From assembly GCF_042683045.1 (NCBI RefSeq), contig NZ_JBHUIT010000002.1, positions 62,001 through 126,000 on the forward strand: 64,000 nt of DNA. The letters are read 5' to 3'. This DNA is from Luteolibacter algae (GTDB lineage: Bacteria; Verrucomicrobiota; Verrucomicrobiia; Verrucomicrobiales; Akkermansiaceae). Position numbers and translations under genes: made by a program. The notes beneath the pieces are model-generated. The model did no database searches. It was not told the origin of the DNA and saw only the letters and a list, made by a program, of their open reading frames with translations. Shown here piece after piece: positions 33,832-42,441 of the stretch. The stretch's first letter is position 1, and every line of letters starts with the position of its first letter.

Positions 33832-36800
33832 TTATTTGGTTATGGTTTCATCCAGATTGAACAACTGCCCTGCCACCAGGGTCCATGCCGCCAGCTCGGG
33901 CGCGGGGAGCTTCCCGTCCGGTTTGGTTTCGCCCACGGCGATCGCAAGCTCCGCTTCATCAGGGTTTTCACCGTAATACTTCTCCGCTGCCTGATACGTC
34001 TCCTTCACAAAGCTCCGCTCCACCTCGTTCAATCGACGGTCGAGCAGGCGCAAGCTGATATGATCCAACCCCGCATCGAAATCCTCGCCCCGCTCCACAG
34101 CATTCTCTGCAAGCACCCGGCCAGCTTCGACAAATTGCGGATCGTTCATCAAAGCGAGTGCCTGCAGAGGCGTGTTTGTCACATCCCGCCGCACGCAAAA
34201 GGTCTCACGTGTCGGTGCGTTGAGAATCTCCATCGCAGGAGGAGCAGCCGTCCGTTTCCAGAACGTGTAAATCGATCTCCGATAAAGCGCCTCACCGGAG
34301 TCTTGTTTATAGTGGCGGGTGTTTGACTGCGGCATCGCCACTGCCTCCCAGATGCCTTCCGGCTGATAAGGCTTCACAGGAGCTCCGCCCACCTTGAGGG
34401 AGAGCAATTCCGCGCTGTGCAGCGCCATATCCCGGATCTGTTCTGCCTCCAGCCGGATCCTGGGGCCGCGGGAAAGCAATCGGTTCGCTGGATCCGCCTC
34501 GAGTTTCTCCGGGCTGACCACTCCCGACTGGCGATAGGTTTTCGACATAACGATCAGCTTCGCCATGTGGCGGTAATCCCAGCCGCTGGCGATGAACTCA
34601 CTAGCCAGCCAGTCGAGCAATTTCGGATGGCTCGGGCGCTCCCCCATAATGCCGAAGTCCCCGGTGGTGGGCACCAGGCCAGTCCCGAAAACATAGGACC
34701 AGAGGCGGTTCATCGTCACCCGGGCAGGTAGTGGGTTCGCCGGATCATTGAGCCACTCGGCCAGCCCCAAACGGTTTTTCGGCACGTCTTTTGACATCGG
34801 TGGCAGCATCGCCGGAGTATCGGGAAAAACTTTTTCGCCAAGAGAGGAATATGCGCCGCGGACCAAAACGTGGGCAAATGGCTTCTCATTCTTCTTCTCT
34901 TCAAAAACCAAAGTCGTGGAACCTCTTTCCAGATACGGGGCCAACTCCTTATCCACCGCGCCGATTTGATTGGAAATCTCCATCGACTCCTTGTCCGCAG
35001 TTGCCAGAAAATGCTCGAACAAGCTTTCTGTTTGCTTCTTCGTCCGCTGCTCCTCCGGTAGTGAGATCCAGTAGGAGATTTTCTGCGAGTTTGCGATTTT
35101 TGCGATTTCTGCTTGCGTCAAAACCCGCCTATACATCCGGAAGTCCTGTAGCGCGACCTGTTCGGAAAGGCAGGCTCTACCTCCTTCTCTGGAGCCGAGA
35201 CGGAGCGGCACGGAATTGCTGATTTCCCCCTCCAGGCTGTTCGGGCCCGGCTTGCCTTTGATCATCTCTCCGTCGACATACAGCTTCATCGTTGAGTATC
35301 CGGGCTTTGTGCCATCAAAGGTGACCATGAGATGATGCCACTGGCCTGACTGCACCGGCTTCCTGGTTAGGAACCGATTGGCAGATTTCTGCCATTTCTC
35401 GATGATGTGACCGCCAATTTTTCCCCGATCAATGAAAAGATCCCAGCCCGGCATGTCATCACTGGCTTCCATTTTCGCGATGATCGCACCTGTTGGTTTC
35501 CCTTTGAAATAAACAAATCCACCGTAACTGACCTGATCGCGCCGAGCAAATCCACCGATGTCTCCCAGCTCGATTCCGCTTTTTGAGACCACGATAGCCT
35601 TACCCAGCGGGCCATCGATACGCTCCACATCAGCTGCCCATTCGCGCTCGGCGCCATCGACATTGCCTTTGATGCCACCTTGTCCCTCATTCATGGGCAA
35701 ATGAAGAACCAGCGTGTGATCGAGAGGCTCCGGGGCCTGGACTTTTCCAGCATTTACCAACCATGATTGGAAATCGCTCTCCGCAAGTTCACGACGGTTC
35801 TTTAGTTTTCCCTGGAGTTGTCTTTTCTTTCCGCTCAGCTGCGCGAATTGCTCCCTATCATCCGGGATCGGCACGAAAATGGTGGGCGGATGATCCGCAG
35901 CATTCCGATCCATCGCCGGCATCGTGTTGTTTCTGAAAAACGCAGTGAGTTGGTAAAATTCCTTCGTGGAAAACGGATCGAATTTGTGATCGTGGCAGGA
36001 GGCACAGCTTGCCGTAAGTCCCAGCCAAATGGCTCCAACGGTATCCACACGGTCCGCCGCATAAATCGCCTCATACTCCTCGGCAATCGCTCCGCCCTCA
36101 CCTGTCGTTGAAAGGCAGCGGTTGAATCCTGTAGCCACCTGTTGATCCAGGGTGGGCGAGGGCAACAGGTCCCCGGCGATCTGTTCTTTCGTGAATTGGT
36201 CCCAGGGCATGTTGCGGTGGAAAGCGTTCACCACCCAATCCCGGTATGGCCAGATTCCCCGATAATTATCGATGTGGATCCCGTGCGTATCAGCATAGCG
36301 TGCCGCGTCCAGCCAATGCCTCGCGAATTGTTCCGCGCTCTGCATCGTGCCCAACATGCGATCCGCCTCCGCTGACACGGCAGCCTCCGCATCCTTCCGA
36401 TATGCTTCGGCAAAACGATCCGTTTCCGCCGGCTCCGGCGGCAAGCCGGTCAGATCAAATGAAAGCCGCCGATGGAAACGGCGCACTTCCTCGTCAGGAT
36501 TCGGCTTCAGGCCGGCCTCTGCCATTTTCTCCAGAACAAAGGAATCGATCGGGTTCCCCGACCAATCGTTCTCAACCGGTTCTGGCTTCGAAATCGGCTC
36601 GTAGGACCAATGGCCTTCATACTCCGCGCCTTGCAGAATCCACTTCTCCAGAAGCGCTATCTCCCTTTTCCCCATCACCTTGTGACTCTCCGGAGGCGGC
36701 ATGATATCGCCTTGATCCGTGCTTTTGATCAACTTGATGAGCTCTGACTCCTCCGGCTTACCTTTTACGATAACCGGCGCACCGAAATCCCGGACCTGGA

Positions 36801-37083
36801 ACGCATCTTCTTCCACATCCAGCCTCAGCGGTTCCTTATCCGGCCTACGGGTGCCCGCATCAGGGCCATGGCAGTGGTAGCAGTATTCGGAAAGAATAGG
36901 CTGGATATGCTCATTGAACGAAATTTCCTCCGGCAGAATCATCTCCCCGGACACTTTCGCCGGCTTTTCCGCAGTCTCGTGGTGAAAGACAATCGTCTTC
37001 TCCTTGCAACCTGCCAGGAGAACCACCAGAAGGAGCGGCTGCCATAGCTGCCACTGGGTATTTTTGAAAATCATATGCCTCAC
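33832..37083 (-). CDS. PSD1-type lipoprotein with cytochrome-c motif, DUF1549, LamG and DUF1553 domains
   Basis: 1083 aa. The start MRHMIFKNTQWQLW leads to a lipoprotein signal with LLAGC (C26). A heme-attachment motif CYHCH lies at residues 68-72 (SEYCYHCHGPDAG). DUF1549 follows (PIDSFVLEKMAEAGLKPNPD, then CASCHDHKFDPFSTKEFYQL, with a second CxxCH). A LamG/concanavalin-like insert is seen in the middle (WHHLMVTFDGTKPGYS, LYVDGEMIKG). DUF1553 closes the protein (RVTMNRLWSYVFGTGLVPTT, NTPLQALALMNDPQFVEAG). This domain order is typical of the PVC group. It pairs with the DUF1501 gene downstream. A role in polysaccharide attachment or degradation is often proposed but not proven. Confidence 0.94.
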   Translation of the reverse strand: MRHMIFKNTQWQLWQPLLLVVLLAGCKEKTIVFHHETAEKPAKVSGEMILPEEISFNEHIQPILSEYCYHCHGPDAGTRRPDKEPLRLDVEEDAFQVRDFGAPVIVKGKPEESELIKLIKSTDQGDIMPPPESHKVMGKREIALLEKWILQGAEYEGHWSYEPISKPEPVENDWSGNPIDSFVLEKMAEAGLKPNPDEEVRRFHRRLSFDLTGLPPEPAETDRFAEAYRKDAEAAVSAEADRMLGTMQSAEQFARHWLDAARYADTHGIHIDNYRGIWPYRDWVVNAFHRNMPWDQFTKEQIAGDLLPSPTLDQQVATGFNRCLSTTGEGGAIAEEYEAIYAADRVDTVGAIWLGLTASCASCHDHKFDPFSTKEFYQLTAFFRNNTMPAMDRNAADHPPTIFVPIPDDREQFAQLSGKKRQLQGKLKNRRELAESDFQSWLVNAGKVQAPEPLDHTLVLHLPMNEGQGGIKGNVDGAEREWAADVERIDGPLGKAIVVSKSGIELGDIGGFARRDQVSYGGFVYFKGKPTGAIIAKMEASDDMPGWDLFIDRGKIGGHIIEKWQKSANRFLTRKPVQSGQWHHLMVTFDGTKPGYSTMKLYVDGEMIKGKPGPNSLEGEISNSVPLRLGSREGGRACLSEQVALQDFRMYRRVLTQAEIAKIANSQKISYWISLPEEQRTKKQTESLFEHFLATADKESMEISNQIGAVDKELAPYLERGSTTLVFEEKKNEKPFAHVLVRGAYSSLGEKVFPDTPAMLPPMSKDVPKNRLGLAEWLNDPANPLPARVTMNRLWSYVFGTGLVPTTGDFGIMGERPSHPKLLDWLASEFIASGWDYRHMAKLIVMSKTYRQSGVVSPEKLEADPANRLLSRGPRIRLEAEQIRDMALHSAELLSLKVGGAPVKPYQPEGIWEAVAMPQSNTRHYKQDSGEALYRRSIYTFWKRTAAPPAMEILNAPTRETFCVRRDVTNTPLQALALMNDPQFVEAGRVLAENAVERGEDFDAGLDHISLRLLDRRLNEVERSFVKETYQAAEKYYGENPDEAELAIAVGETKPDGKLPAPELAAWTLVAGQLFNLDETITK

Positions 37084-37122
37084 GGTGAAAAGTTTTATTT
37101 GGAATCCAAGGATTCTCCATAA

Positions 37123-37164
37123 GATACGTTTTCCGGGAAATTTGATACGTTTTCCGGGAAATTT
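37123..37164. repeat. Tandem duplication of a 21-bp unit upstream of polA
   Basis: A 21-bp unit beginning GATACGTTTTCCGGGAAAT occurs twice without gap (37123-37143 and 37144-37164). Each copy holds an imperfect palindrome TTTCC-G-GGAAA. The 21-bp step equals two helical turns. It lies 113 nt before polA and 40 nt before the divergent PSD1 gene, inside the shared promoter region. Confidence 0.85.
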
Positions 37165-37176
37165 GTCTTACAAATA

Positions 37177-37192
37177 TTCCATGGTTCCATGG
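37177..37192. repeat. Tandem TTCCATGG pair upstream of polA
   Basis: TTCCATGG appears twice in a row (37177-37184 and 37185-37192), each half centred on the palindrome CCATGG. It lies 84 nt before polA, close to the 21-bp tandem duplication. Confidence 0.7.
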
Positions 37193-37276
37193 CACCTGGC
37201 AAAGCTCACTCACATAATTCCCCCAAAGCTCGGTTTTCTGGTTTCGGCCACGGCCGTTCTGGTCTCTGATTAGCGC

Positions 37277-40075
37277 ATGAAACGTCTTTTCCTCCTCGAT
37301 GGCATGGCTCTGATTTATCGAGCCCACTTTGCCTTGATTACCAATCCCATTCGTAACTCGAAAGGCGTCAATACCTCCGCGCTGTATGGCTTTATCAACA
37401 CGCTCCTATCCATTTTGGAAAAGGAAAACCCGACTCACCTCGGAGTCGCCTTCGATACCTCAGCGCCGACACCGCGCCACATCAGATACCCCGCCTACAA
37501 GGCGCAGCGCGATGAAATGCCGGAAGAGCTCGCGGCATCCATTCCCCACGTAAAAGCACTGTGCCGTGCTTTTGCGATACCTGTTCTCGAAATCGACGGA
37601 TTCGAGGCGGACGACCTCATTGGCACTCTTGTCAAACGCGCAGAGCCGGACGGCTTCGAGTCCTACATGGTCACTCCCGACAAGGATTTCGCCCAACTCA
37701 TTTCCGCAAGCACCTACATGTGGAAGCCGGGGAGAAAAGGCACGGACCACGAGATCATCGGTCTCGACAGGCTTCCCGAAATCTGGGGGGTGGGTGAGCC
37801 GCACCAGATCATCGATCTATTAGGCCTGATGGGCGACGCATCGGACAATATTCCCGGCATTCCCGGCATTGGGCCGAAGACCGCCCAAAAGCTCATTACC
37901 GAATACGGCTCCATCGAGAACCTCCTTGCCAACACCGGCAAGCTGAAAGGAAAACAGAAGGAAAACGTCGAGGCAAATAGCGATCAAGCTCTGTTGTCCA
38001 AAGAGCTGGCAACCATCATCACCGACTGCCCGCTGGAAGTCAGCTGGGATGACCTGATCCTCTCCCAGCGCGATGACGAGGCGCTCAAACAGCTTTTCAC
38101 GGATTTCGAATTCCGCTCCCTCACCAAGCGACTTTTCCCCGGCAGTGCCGATATTTCGCCAACATCTGGCAGCACAAGCCCGCCGCCTGAGACCCGGACG
38201 CTCTTCGATACCTTCAAGACCATTGCGGAAGTTCCACACTCCTACACGCTGGCAGACACCCGGAAGCTTCAGGAAAAACTGTTCGAAGAACTCTCCACGC
38301 AACAGTCGTTTTGCTTTGATATCGAGACCACATCGCTGCACCGCCACTCTGCAAAACTCCTGGGGATTGCCTTTTCGTGGAAAGCCCACGAGGGCTGGTA
38401 TTTGCCGATCACGGATCTTGATTCACAGCTCCCTGCGATCAAGGCCATCCTCTCCTCTCCGGCGGAAAAAATCGGCCACAATCTCAAATACGATCTATCC
38501 GTTCTCCACTCCCACGGAATTACCGTTACCGGTCCATTTTTCGATACCATGCTCGCCGATGCACTCGCCGCCCCGGAGCGCCGCCATAGTATGGACTACC
38601 TTTCGGAAATCCTCCTCGGCTACACCCCCATCAAGCTTGCAGATGTCGCAGCCGCCGCTGCCAGCGAAGAGGAAAACACCACCGACGATTTATTTGCATT
38701 CACCGAGAAGAAGAACAAGAAATCCAAAGAGCTCGATATCGCTTCGATCCCACTGGAAACCCTCGCCCAATACGCGGCGGAAGACGCGGATGTAACCTTC
38801 CAGCTCGCCGCGAAACTCCGTCCGCTATTGAAGGAAACTGGACAGGATAAAATCTTCTCGGAAATCGAATGCCCCCTACTTCCCGTGCTCGTCCGCATGG
38901 AAATGGAGGGAATCGCAGTCGATCTGGAAGCACTCGAAACCATCTCCGCGGACCTTCAGCAATCCATCGATCAACTGGCGAAATCCATCGAAACCCACGC
39001 TGGCACGCCATTCAATATCGCCTCTCCGAAACAACTGGGACAAATCCTTTTCGATCACCTGAAGCTTCTCGATAAGCCGAAAAAGACCAAAACCGGCCAA
39101 TACAAAACCGACGAGCAGACGCTTTCCTCCCTTCTCGGCATCCATCCCATCATCGAGGATATTCTTAGCTACCGGGAGGCGACCAAACTCAAATCCACCT
39201 ACATCGATGCGCTTCCGAACCATATCGCTCCGGAAACGGGCCGCATCCACACCCACTACCACCAGCTCCTGGCGGCCACCGGCCGCCTTGCCTCATCTGA
39301 CCCGAATTTACAGAACATTCCCGTCCGCTCGGAAGCAGGCCGGAAAATCCGCCAAGCCTTTGTCCCGCGTAAAAATTGCAAGCTCCTCGCCTGCGATTAC
39401 TCCCAGATCGAGCTGCGCGTCATGGCCGCCCTTTCCTGTGATCCGACGATGATCTCCGCCTTCCAGGACGGCGCTGACATCCACACGATCACCGCCGCGA
39501 AGGTCCACGGAGTCACCCCCGAGGAAGTCACCCCAGACATGCGGCGCTCCGCGAAGATGGTGAACTTCGGCATCATCTACGGCATTTCCGCCTTCGGCCT
39601 CTCCCAACGGCTCTCCATCCCGCGTGCGGAAGCCGCAGCTATCATTGATGCCTATTTCCGCGAGTATCCGGCAATCAAACAATACATGGAACGGACTGTC
39701 TCGGAATCCAGGGAGAAGGGTTATGCGGAAACCATTTCCGGCCGCCGCCGCCATTATCCGGATCTCTCTTCCGGGAATGCCGGTCTCCGTCAAAACGCCG
39801 AGCGCGCCGCGATCAACATGCCCATCCAAGGCACCTCTGCGGATATGATCAAACTGGCTATGATCCGAATCGATGATCTACTCCGCAAAAAGCCCTACCG
39901 GACAAAAATGCTCCTTCAGGTTCACGATGAACTCGTCTTCGATCTCCATCCCGATGAGGAATCCGAGCTCGTTCCAAAAATCCTCCACATCATGGAGTCC
40001 ACCCTTCCGCTCCCCCATGGCGTCCCCATCCTGGTGGAAAAAGGCACTGGCTCCAACTGGCTCGCCGCACACTAA
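37277..40075 (+). CDS. polA: DNA polymerase I
   Basis: 932 aa with the full three-domain layout. The 5' nuclease domain covers residues 1-290 (FEADDLIGTLVKRAE, VTPDKDFAQLIS and DNIPGIPGIGPKTAQKLI). The proofreading domain begins at about residue 345 and keeps its metal-binding residues (CFDIETTSL; HNLKYDLSVL; YAAEDADVT). The polymerase part has motif A near residue 706 (CDYSQIELRVMAALS), motif B near 757 (RRSAKMVNFGIIYGISAFGL) and motif C near 882 (QVHDELVFDL). It processes Okazaki fragments and fills repair gaps. The start ATG at 37277 lies 193 nt from the divergent PSD1 gene. Its last 4 nt overlap the convergent rhodanese gene. Confidence 0.97.
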   Translation: MKRLFLLDGMALIYRAHFALITNPIRNSKGVNTSALYGFINTLLSILEKENPTHLGVAFDTSAPTPRHIRYPAYKAQRDEMPEELAASIPHVKALCRAFAIPVLEIDGFEADDLIGTLVKRAEPDGFESYMVTPDKDFAQLISASTYMWKPGRKGTDHEIIGLDRLPEIWGVGEPHQIIDLLGLMGDASDNIPGIPGIGPKTAQKLITEYGSIENLLANTGKLKGKQKENVEANSDQALLSKELATIITDCPLEVSWDDLILSQRDDEALKQLFTDFEFRSLTKRLFPGSADISPTSGSTSPPPETRTLFDTFKTIAEVPHSYTLADTRKLQEKLFEELSTQQSFCFDIETTSLHRHSAKLLGIAFSWKAHEGWYLPITDLDSQLPAIKAILSSPAEKIGHNLKYDLSVLHSHGITVTGPFFDTMLADALAAPERRHSMDYLSEILLGYTPIKLADVAAAAASEEENTTDDLFAFTEKKNKKSKELDIASIPLETLAQYAAEDADVTFQLAAKLRPLLKETGQDKIFSEIECPLLPVLVRMEMEGIAVDLEALETISADLQQSIDQLAKSIETHAGTPFNIASPKQLGQILFDHLKLLDKPKKTKTGQYKTDEQTLSSLLGIHPIIEDILSYREATKLKSTYIDALPNHIAPETGRIHTHYHQLLAATGRLASSDPNLQNIPVRSEAGRKIRQAFVPRKNCKLLACDYSQIELRVMAALSCDPTMISAFQDGADIHTITAAKVHGVTPEEVTPDMRRSAKMVNFGIIYGISAFGLSQRLSIPRAEAAAIIDAYFREYPAIKQYMERTVSESREKGYAETISGRRRHYPDLSSGNAGLRQNAERAAINMPIQGTSADMIKLAMIRIDDLLRKKPYRTKMLLQVHDELVFDLHPDEESELVPKILHIMESTLPLPHGVPILVEKGTGSNWLAAH

Positions 40076-40608
40076 TATGCATGAAGGCTTTTGCGGAGCA
40101 TCTTGCCGAATTTTTTGTTGTAGGGATGGACCCGGGTAGTCGGCTGATTGTCTTTGACCAAGGGGCGGCCCTCGTTGGCCCATTTGAAAATGGAGCCTTC
40201 AAGGTTGAGCGCTTGCGGCACGGAACTTCCGAGGCGTTCGGCCAAGGCTGAAGAGCGGTAGCCAACCGAGCAATATACGACCACGGCTCTTTCCGGATCG
40301 ATCTTTGCCAGGATTTGCTCGGCGCTCGCATCTGGATCGCAGCGGATCGCACCGGGAAGATGACTCACGGCGTATTCCTCTGGTTCACGGATATCCAGCA
40401 GCTGCGGAGGCTGCCTTGCGGAATCGCCCAACCATGCGGCAAGTTCTCGGGTAGAAATCATCTTCACGTCCTCGAACTTCCCGGCAACCTTTCGGGTCAT
40501 CTCTTCCAAATTTTCCTCCGGGCTGGAATTACTATCGCACGCACTGAAAACCATCGCCACTGCGAGAGTTGCGATCCGGAGGGATTTTCCCATCATCAGA
40601 AATCTCAT
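40072..40608 (-). CDS. Rhodanese-domain lipoprotein
   Basis: 178 aa. MRFLMMGKSLRIATL starts a lipoprotein signal with VFSAC (C24). Residues 50-150 form one rhodanese domain: LLDIREPEEYAVSHLPGAI and the active-site loop VVVYCSVGYRSSALAE with the catalytic Cys at 113. Rhodaneses carry sulfane sulfur on this Cys; some reduce arsenate. The start ATG overlaps the stop of the hydroxylase gene as ATGA (40605-40608), so translation is coupled and this is the last gene of the arsM-arsS-hydroxylase run. Its last bases overlap polA at the other end. The role of a periplasmic rhodanese here is open; arsenic- or sulfur-handling is inference from the operon. Confidence 0.85.
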   Translation of the reverse strand: MRFLMMGKSLRIATLAVAMVFSACDSNSSPEENLEEMTRKVAGKFEDVKMISTRELAAWLGDSARQPPQLLDIREPEEYAVSHLPGAIRCDPDASAEQILAKIDPERAVVVYCSVGYRSSALAERLGSSVPQALNLEGSIFKWANEGRPLVKDNQPTTRVHPYNKKFGKMLRKSLHAY

Positions 40609-41423
40609 TTTTGATTTGGTCGTCGGGTTTTCGCAACCGGTGTTTTCAACAAGCCGATCAGAGTCTGATGGGACCCATCATTGAAATCATCCAATCCCAG
40701 AATAATACTCTCCGGCTTTTCGTTGATCCGGAAGCTACGGAAAATCCTGTCCCAGATCGAAAGAAACGACGAGTAATTGGAGTCCGTTTCCAGCTGCCAG
40801 CGCGAATGATGAACCTTGTGCATAAAAGGCGTAACGATGAGCACGCGGAGCCATCGATCCCATTTCGCGGAGATACTGATGTTCGCATGATGGAACTGCA
40901 CCACGGAGAACATCAGGAGCTCGTAAACAGCAATATGCTCCAATTTTAACCCGAGCAGAACGATGAGCGGGATCCTTAAAACCGATGAGATGATGATCTC
41001 TCCGATATGGAACCGGTTCGCGGTGGTGACATCCATGTGCGAATCCGAGTGATGCATGCGGTGGAATCTCCAGAGAAACGGAATACGATGATTCATCCTG
41101 TGCCACGCGTAAGTCCAGGCATCCAGCATCAGCACCGCACCTACGGACGCGACTACCGCAGGAGGGGAAAACCAGTTCAGCAGACCGATCTGATTTTGCT
41201 CCGCCCAATTTGCCGCCAGCAACCACACACCTACAAATAAGAGCGCCGTCATCGCCCCATTGGAAACTCCCAGGACGAAATTCTTCACACCATGCCCCAG
41301 CCTCTTCCCACCTTCCGCAAAGTCAAAGAACGGATGCATTGTCTCCCATGCGAGGAGCAATACCAGAACCGATATCGCGATGAACGGCTTGGCATCTGCC
41401 ATCTGGATCAGGAGAAGCATCAT
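40605..41423 (-). CDS. Membrane di-iron hydroxylase, fatty acid hydroxylase/sterol desaturase family
   Basis: 272 aa from the ATG at 41423 (MMLLLIQMADAKPFIAI); the frame to 41510 overlaps arsS and adds no family sequence. Four or five membrane segments are present. The eight-histidine di-iron site is complete: HRMNH (HX3H), HRMHH (HX2HH), and HKVHH (HX2HH) near the C-terminus. Members hydroxylate or desaturate lipids with O2 at the membrane. It starts 13 nt after the arsS stop and overlaps the rhodanese start, so it is very likely co-transcribed with arsM and arsS. That context suggests a role in lipid-linked arsenosugars, but a general lipid role is equally possible. Confidence 0.9.
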   Translation of the reverse strand: MMLLLIQMADAKPFIAISVLVLLLAWETMHPFFDFAEGGKRLGHGVKNFVLGVSNGAMTALLFVGVWLLAANWAEQNQIGLLNWFSPPAVVASVGAVLMLDAWTYAWHRMNHRIPFLWRFHRMHHSDSHMDVTTANRFHIGEIIISSVLRIPLIVLLGLKLEHIAVYELLMFSVVQFHHANISISAKWDRWLRVLIVTPFMHKVHHSRWQLETDSNYSSFLSIWDRIFRSFRINEKPESIILGLDDFNDGSHQTLIGLLKTPVAKTRRPNQK

Positions 41424-41436
41424 GATGAAAAAAGTT

Positions 41437-42408
41437 TCAACCGGGACATGCCGAGGATGCAGGCTCCAGCGAACCTGTGCAGCTACTACCGTGTCCCGCG
41501 GTGCAGCCAAAGCAGTGATTTGCCGTTAGGATGGACTGCATTCCCATGGATTGCGGGGTCACGTCCCATAGAAAAAGCGGTTTGCCTCCGGCACGCTGTT
41601 GCATCCGGAGCATTTGATTAAAATCGCAATCGAATACCTCCCCTTCGTAACCAATGTTGATCGTCGAGCGGCACATCAGGCCATCGACCGTTGTCGGGTT
41701 GAAACTATTTGCCAGCAGCTCCATATAATCGTTCCACTGGCCGTTTTCCCGCAACTCGACCGCGAAGCGGGCGATCGGCAAATTCGTGATCGCAAAAAGA
41801 CGGGTGAAGACGATGCCATAGCGCCTTTCCAGCTCCACCTTGTAATCCGCCTCCAGTTCCTCCTGGTTCGGAGGGAGGTTCGCGCCGATCGGGTTGTAGA
41901 CGAGCGTCAGTGGCAGCCTCGTCCCATAACCCGCCGCATTTAGCTTTTTCAGCGCACTGATACTTTTTTGAAAGACTCCATCCCCACGTTGTCCATCGAC
42001 ATTATCCTCCAGATAACATGGCAAAGAGGCCACCACCTCCACGGCGTGTTCCGCCAGATACCCGGGAAGGTAGGAGTGGGATTTTGTCTCGATGATTGTC
42101 AGGTTGTTCCGGTCGATCACGTGGGACCCCACCGAGCGCGCGGTTTCCACAAAATATTTGAAAAATTCGCTAATCTCCGGCGCACCTCCGGTGATGTCCA
42201 CTGTCTTTGGCTTGTGCTCCAAAATCCATGCTCCGACTTTGTGCGCCACCTCTTCCGTCATCATTTCTGTGCGATGCGGCCCGGCATCCACATGGCAATG
42301 CGTGCATGTCTGATTGCACTTCCGGCCGACGTTGATCTGCAAGGTCTCGAAGCGGCCCCGTATCAGCGGCACGCCTTCCTGTTGTAGTTTTTCCTGGAAA
42401 GGATTCAT
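41437..42408 (-). CDS. arsS: Arsenosugar biosynthesis radical SAM protein ArsS
   Basis: 323 aa. The radical SAM cluster motif CNQTCTHCH gives C31, C35 and C38. VDITGGAPEISEFFKYFVE is the glycine-rich SAM-binding segment. The family-specific C-terminal domain (DUF3641) has VDGLMCRSTINIGYEGEVFD, FDCDFNQML and the Cys-rich end HCFGCTAGHGSSC. In the known pathway ArsS joins dimethylarsenite to the deoxyadenosyl part of SAM, giving the precursor of arsenosugars. Some relatives carry selenocysteine at the C-terminus; this one has Cys. It follows the ArsM gene by 33 nt on the same strand and precedes the hydroxylase. No arsR is visible. Confidence 0.92.
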   Translation of the reverse strand: MNPFQEKLQQEGVPLIRGRFETLQINVGRKCNQTCTHCHVDAGPHRTEMMTEEVAHKVGAWILEHKPKTVDITGGAPEISEFFKYFVETARSVGSHVIDRNNLTIIETKSHSYLPGYLAEHAVEVVASLPCYLEDNVDGQRGDGVFQKSISALKKLNAAGYGTRLPLTLVYNPIGANLPPNQEELEADYKVELERRYGIVFTRLFAITNLPIARFAVELRENGQWNDYMELLANSFNPTTVDGLMCRSTINIGYEGEVFDCDFNQMLRMQQRAGGKPLFLWDVTPQSMGMQSILTANHCFGCTAGHGSSCTGSLEPASSACPG

Positions 42409-42441
42409 GGTTTTTTTTTGAGCTAGGAAATCAGATTTCTA

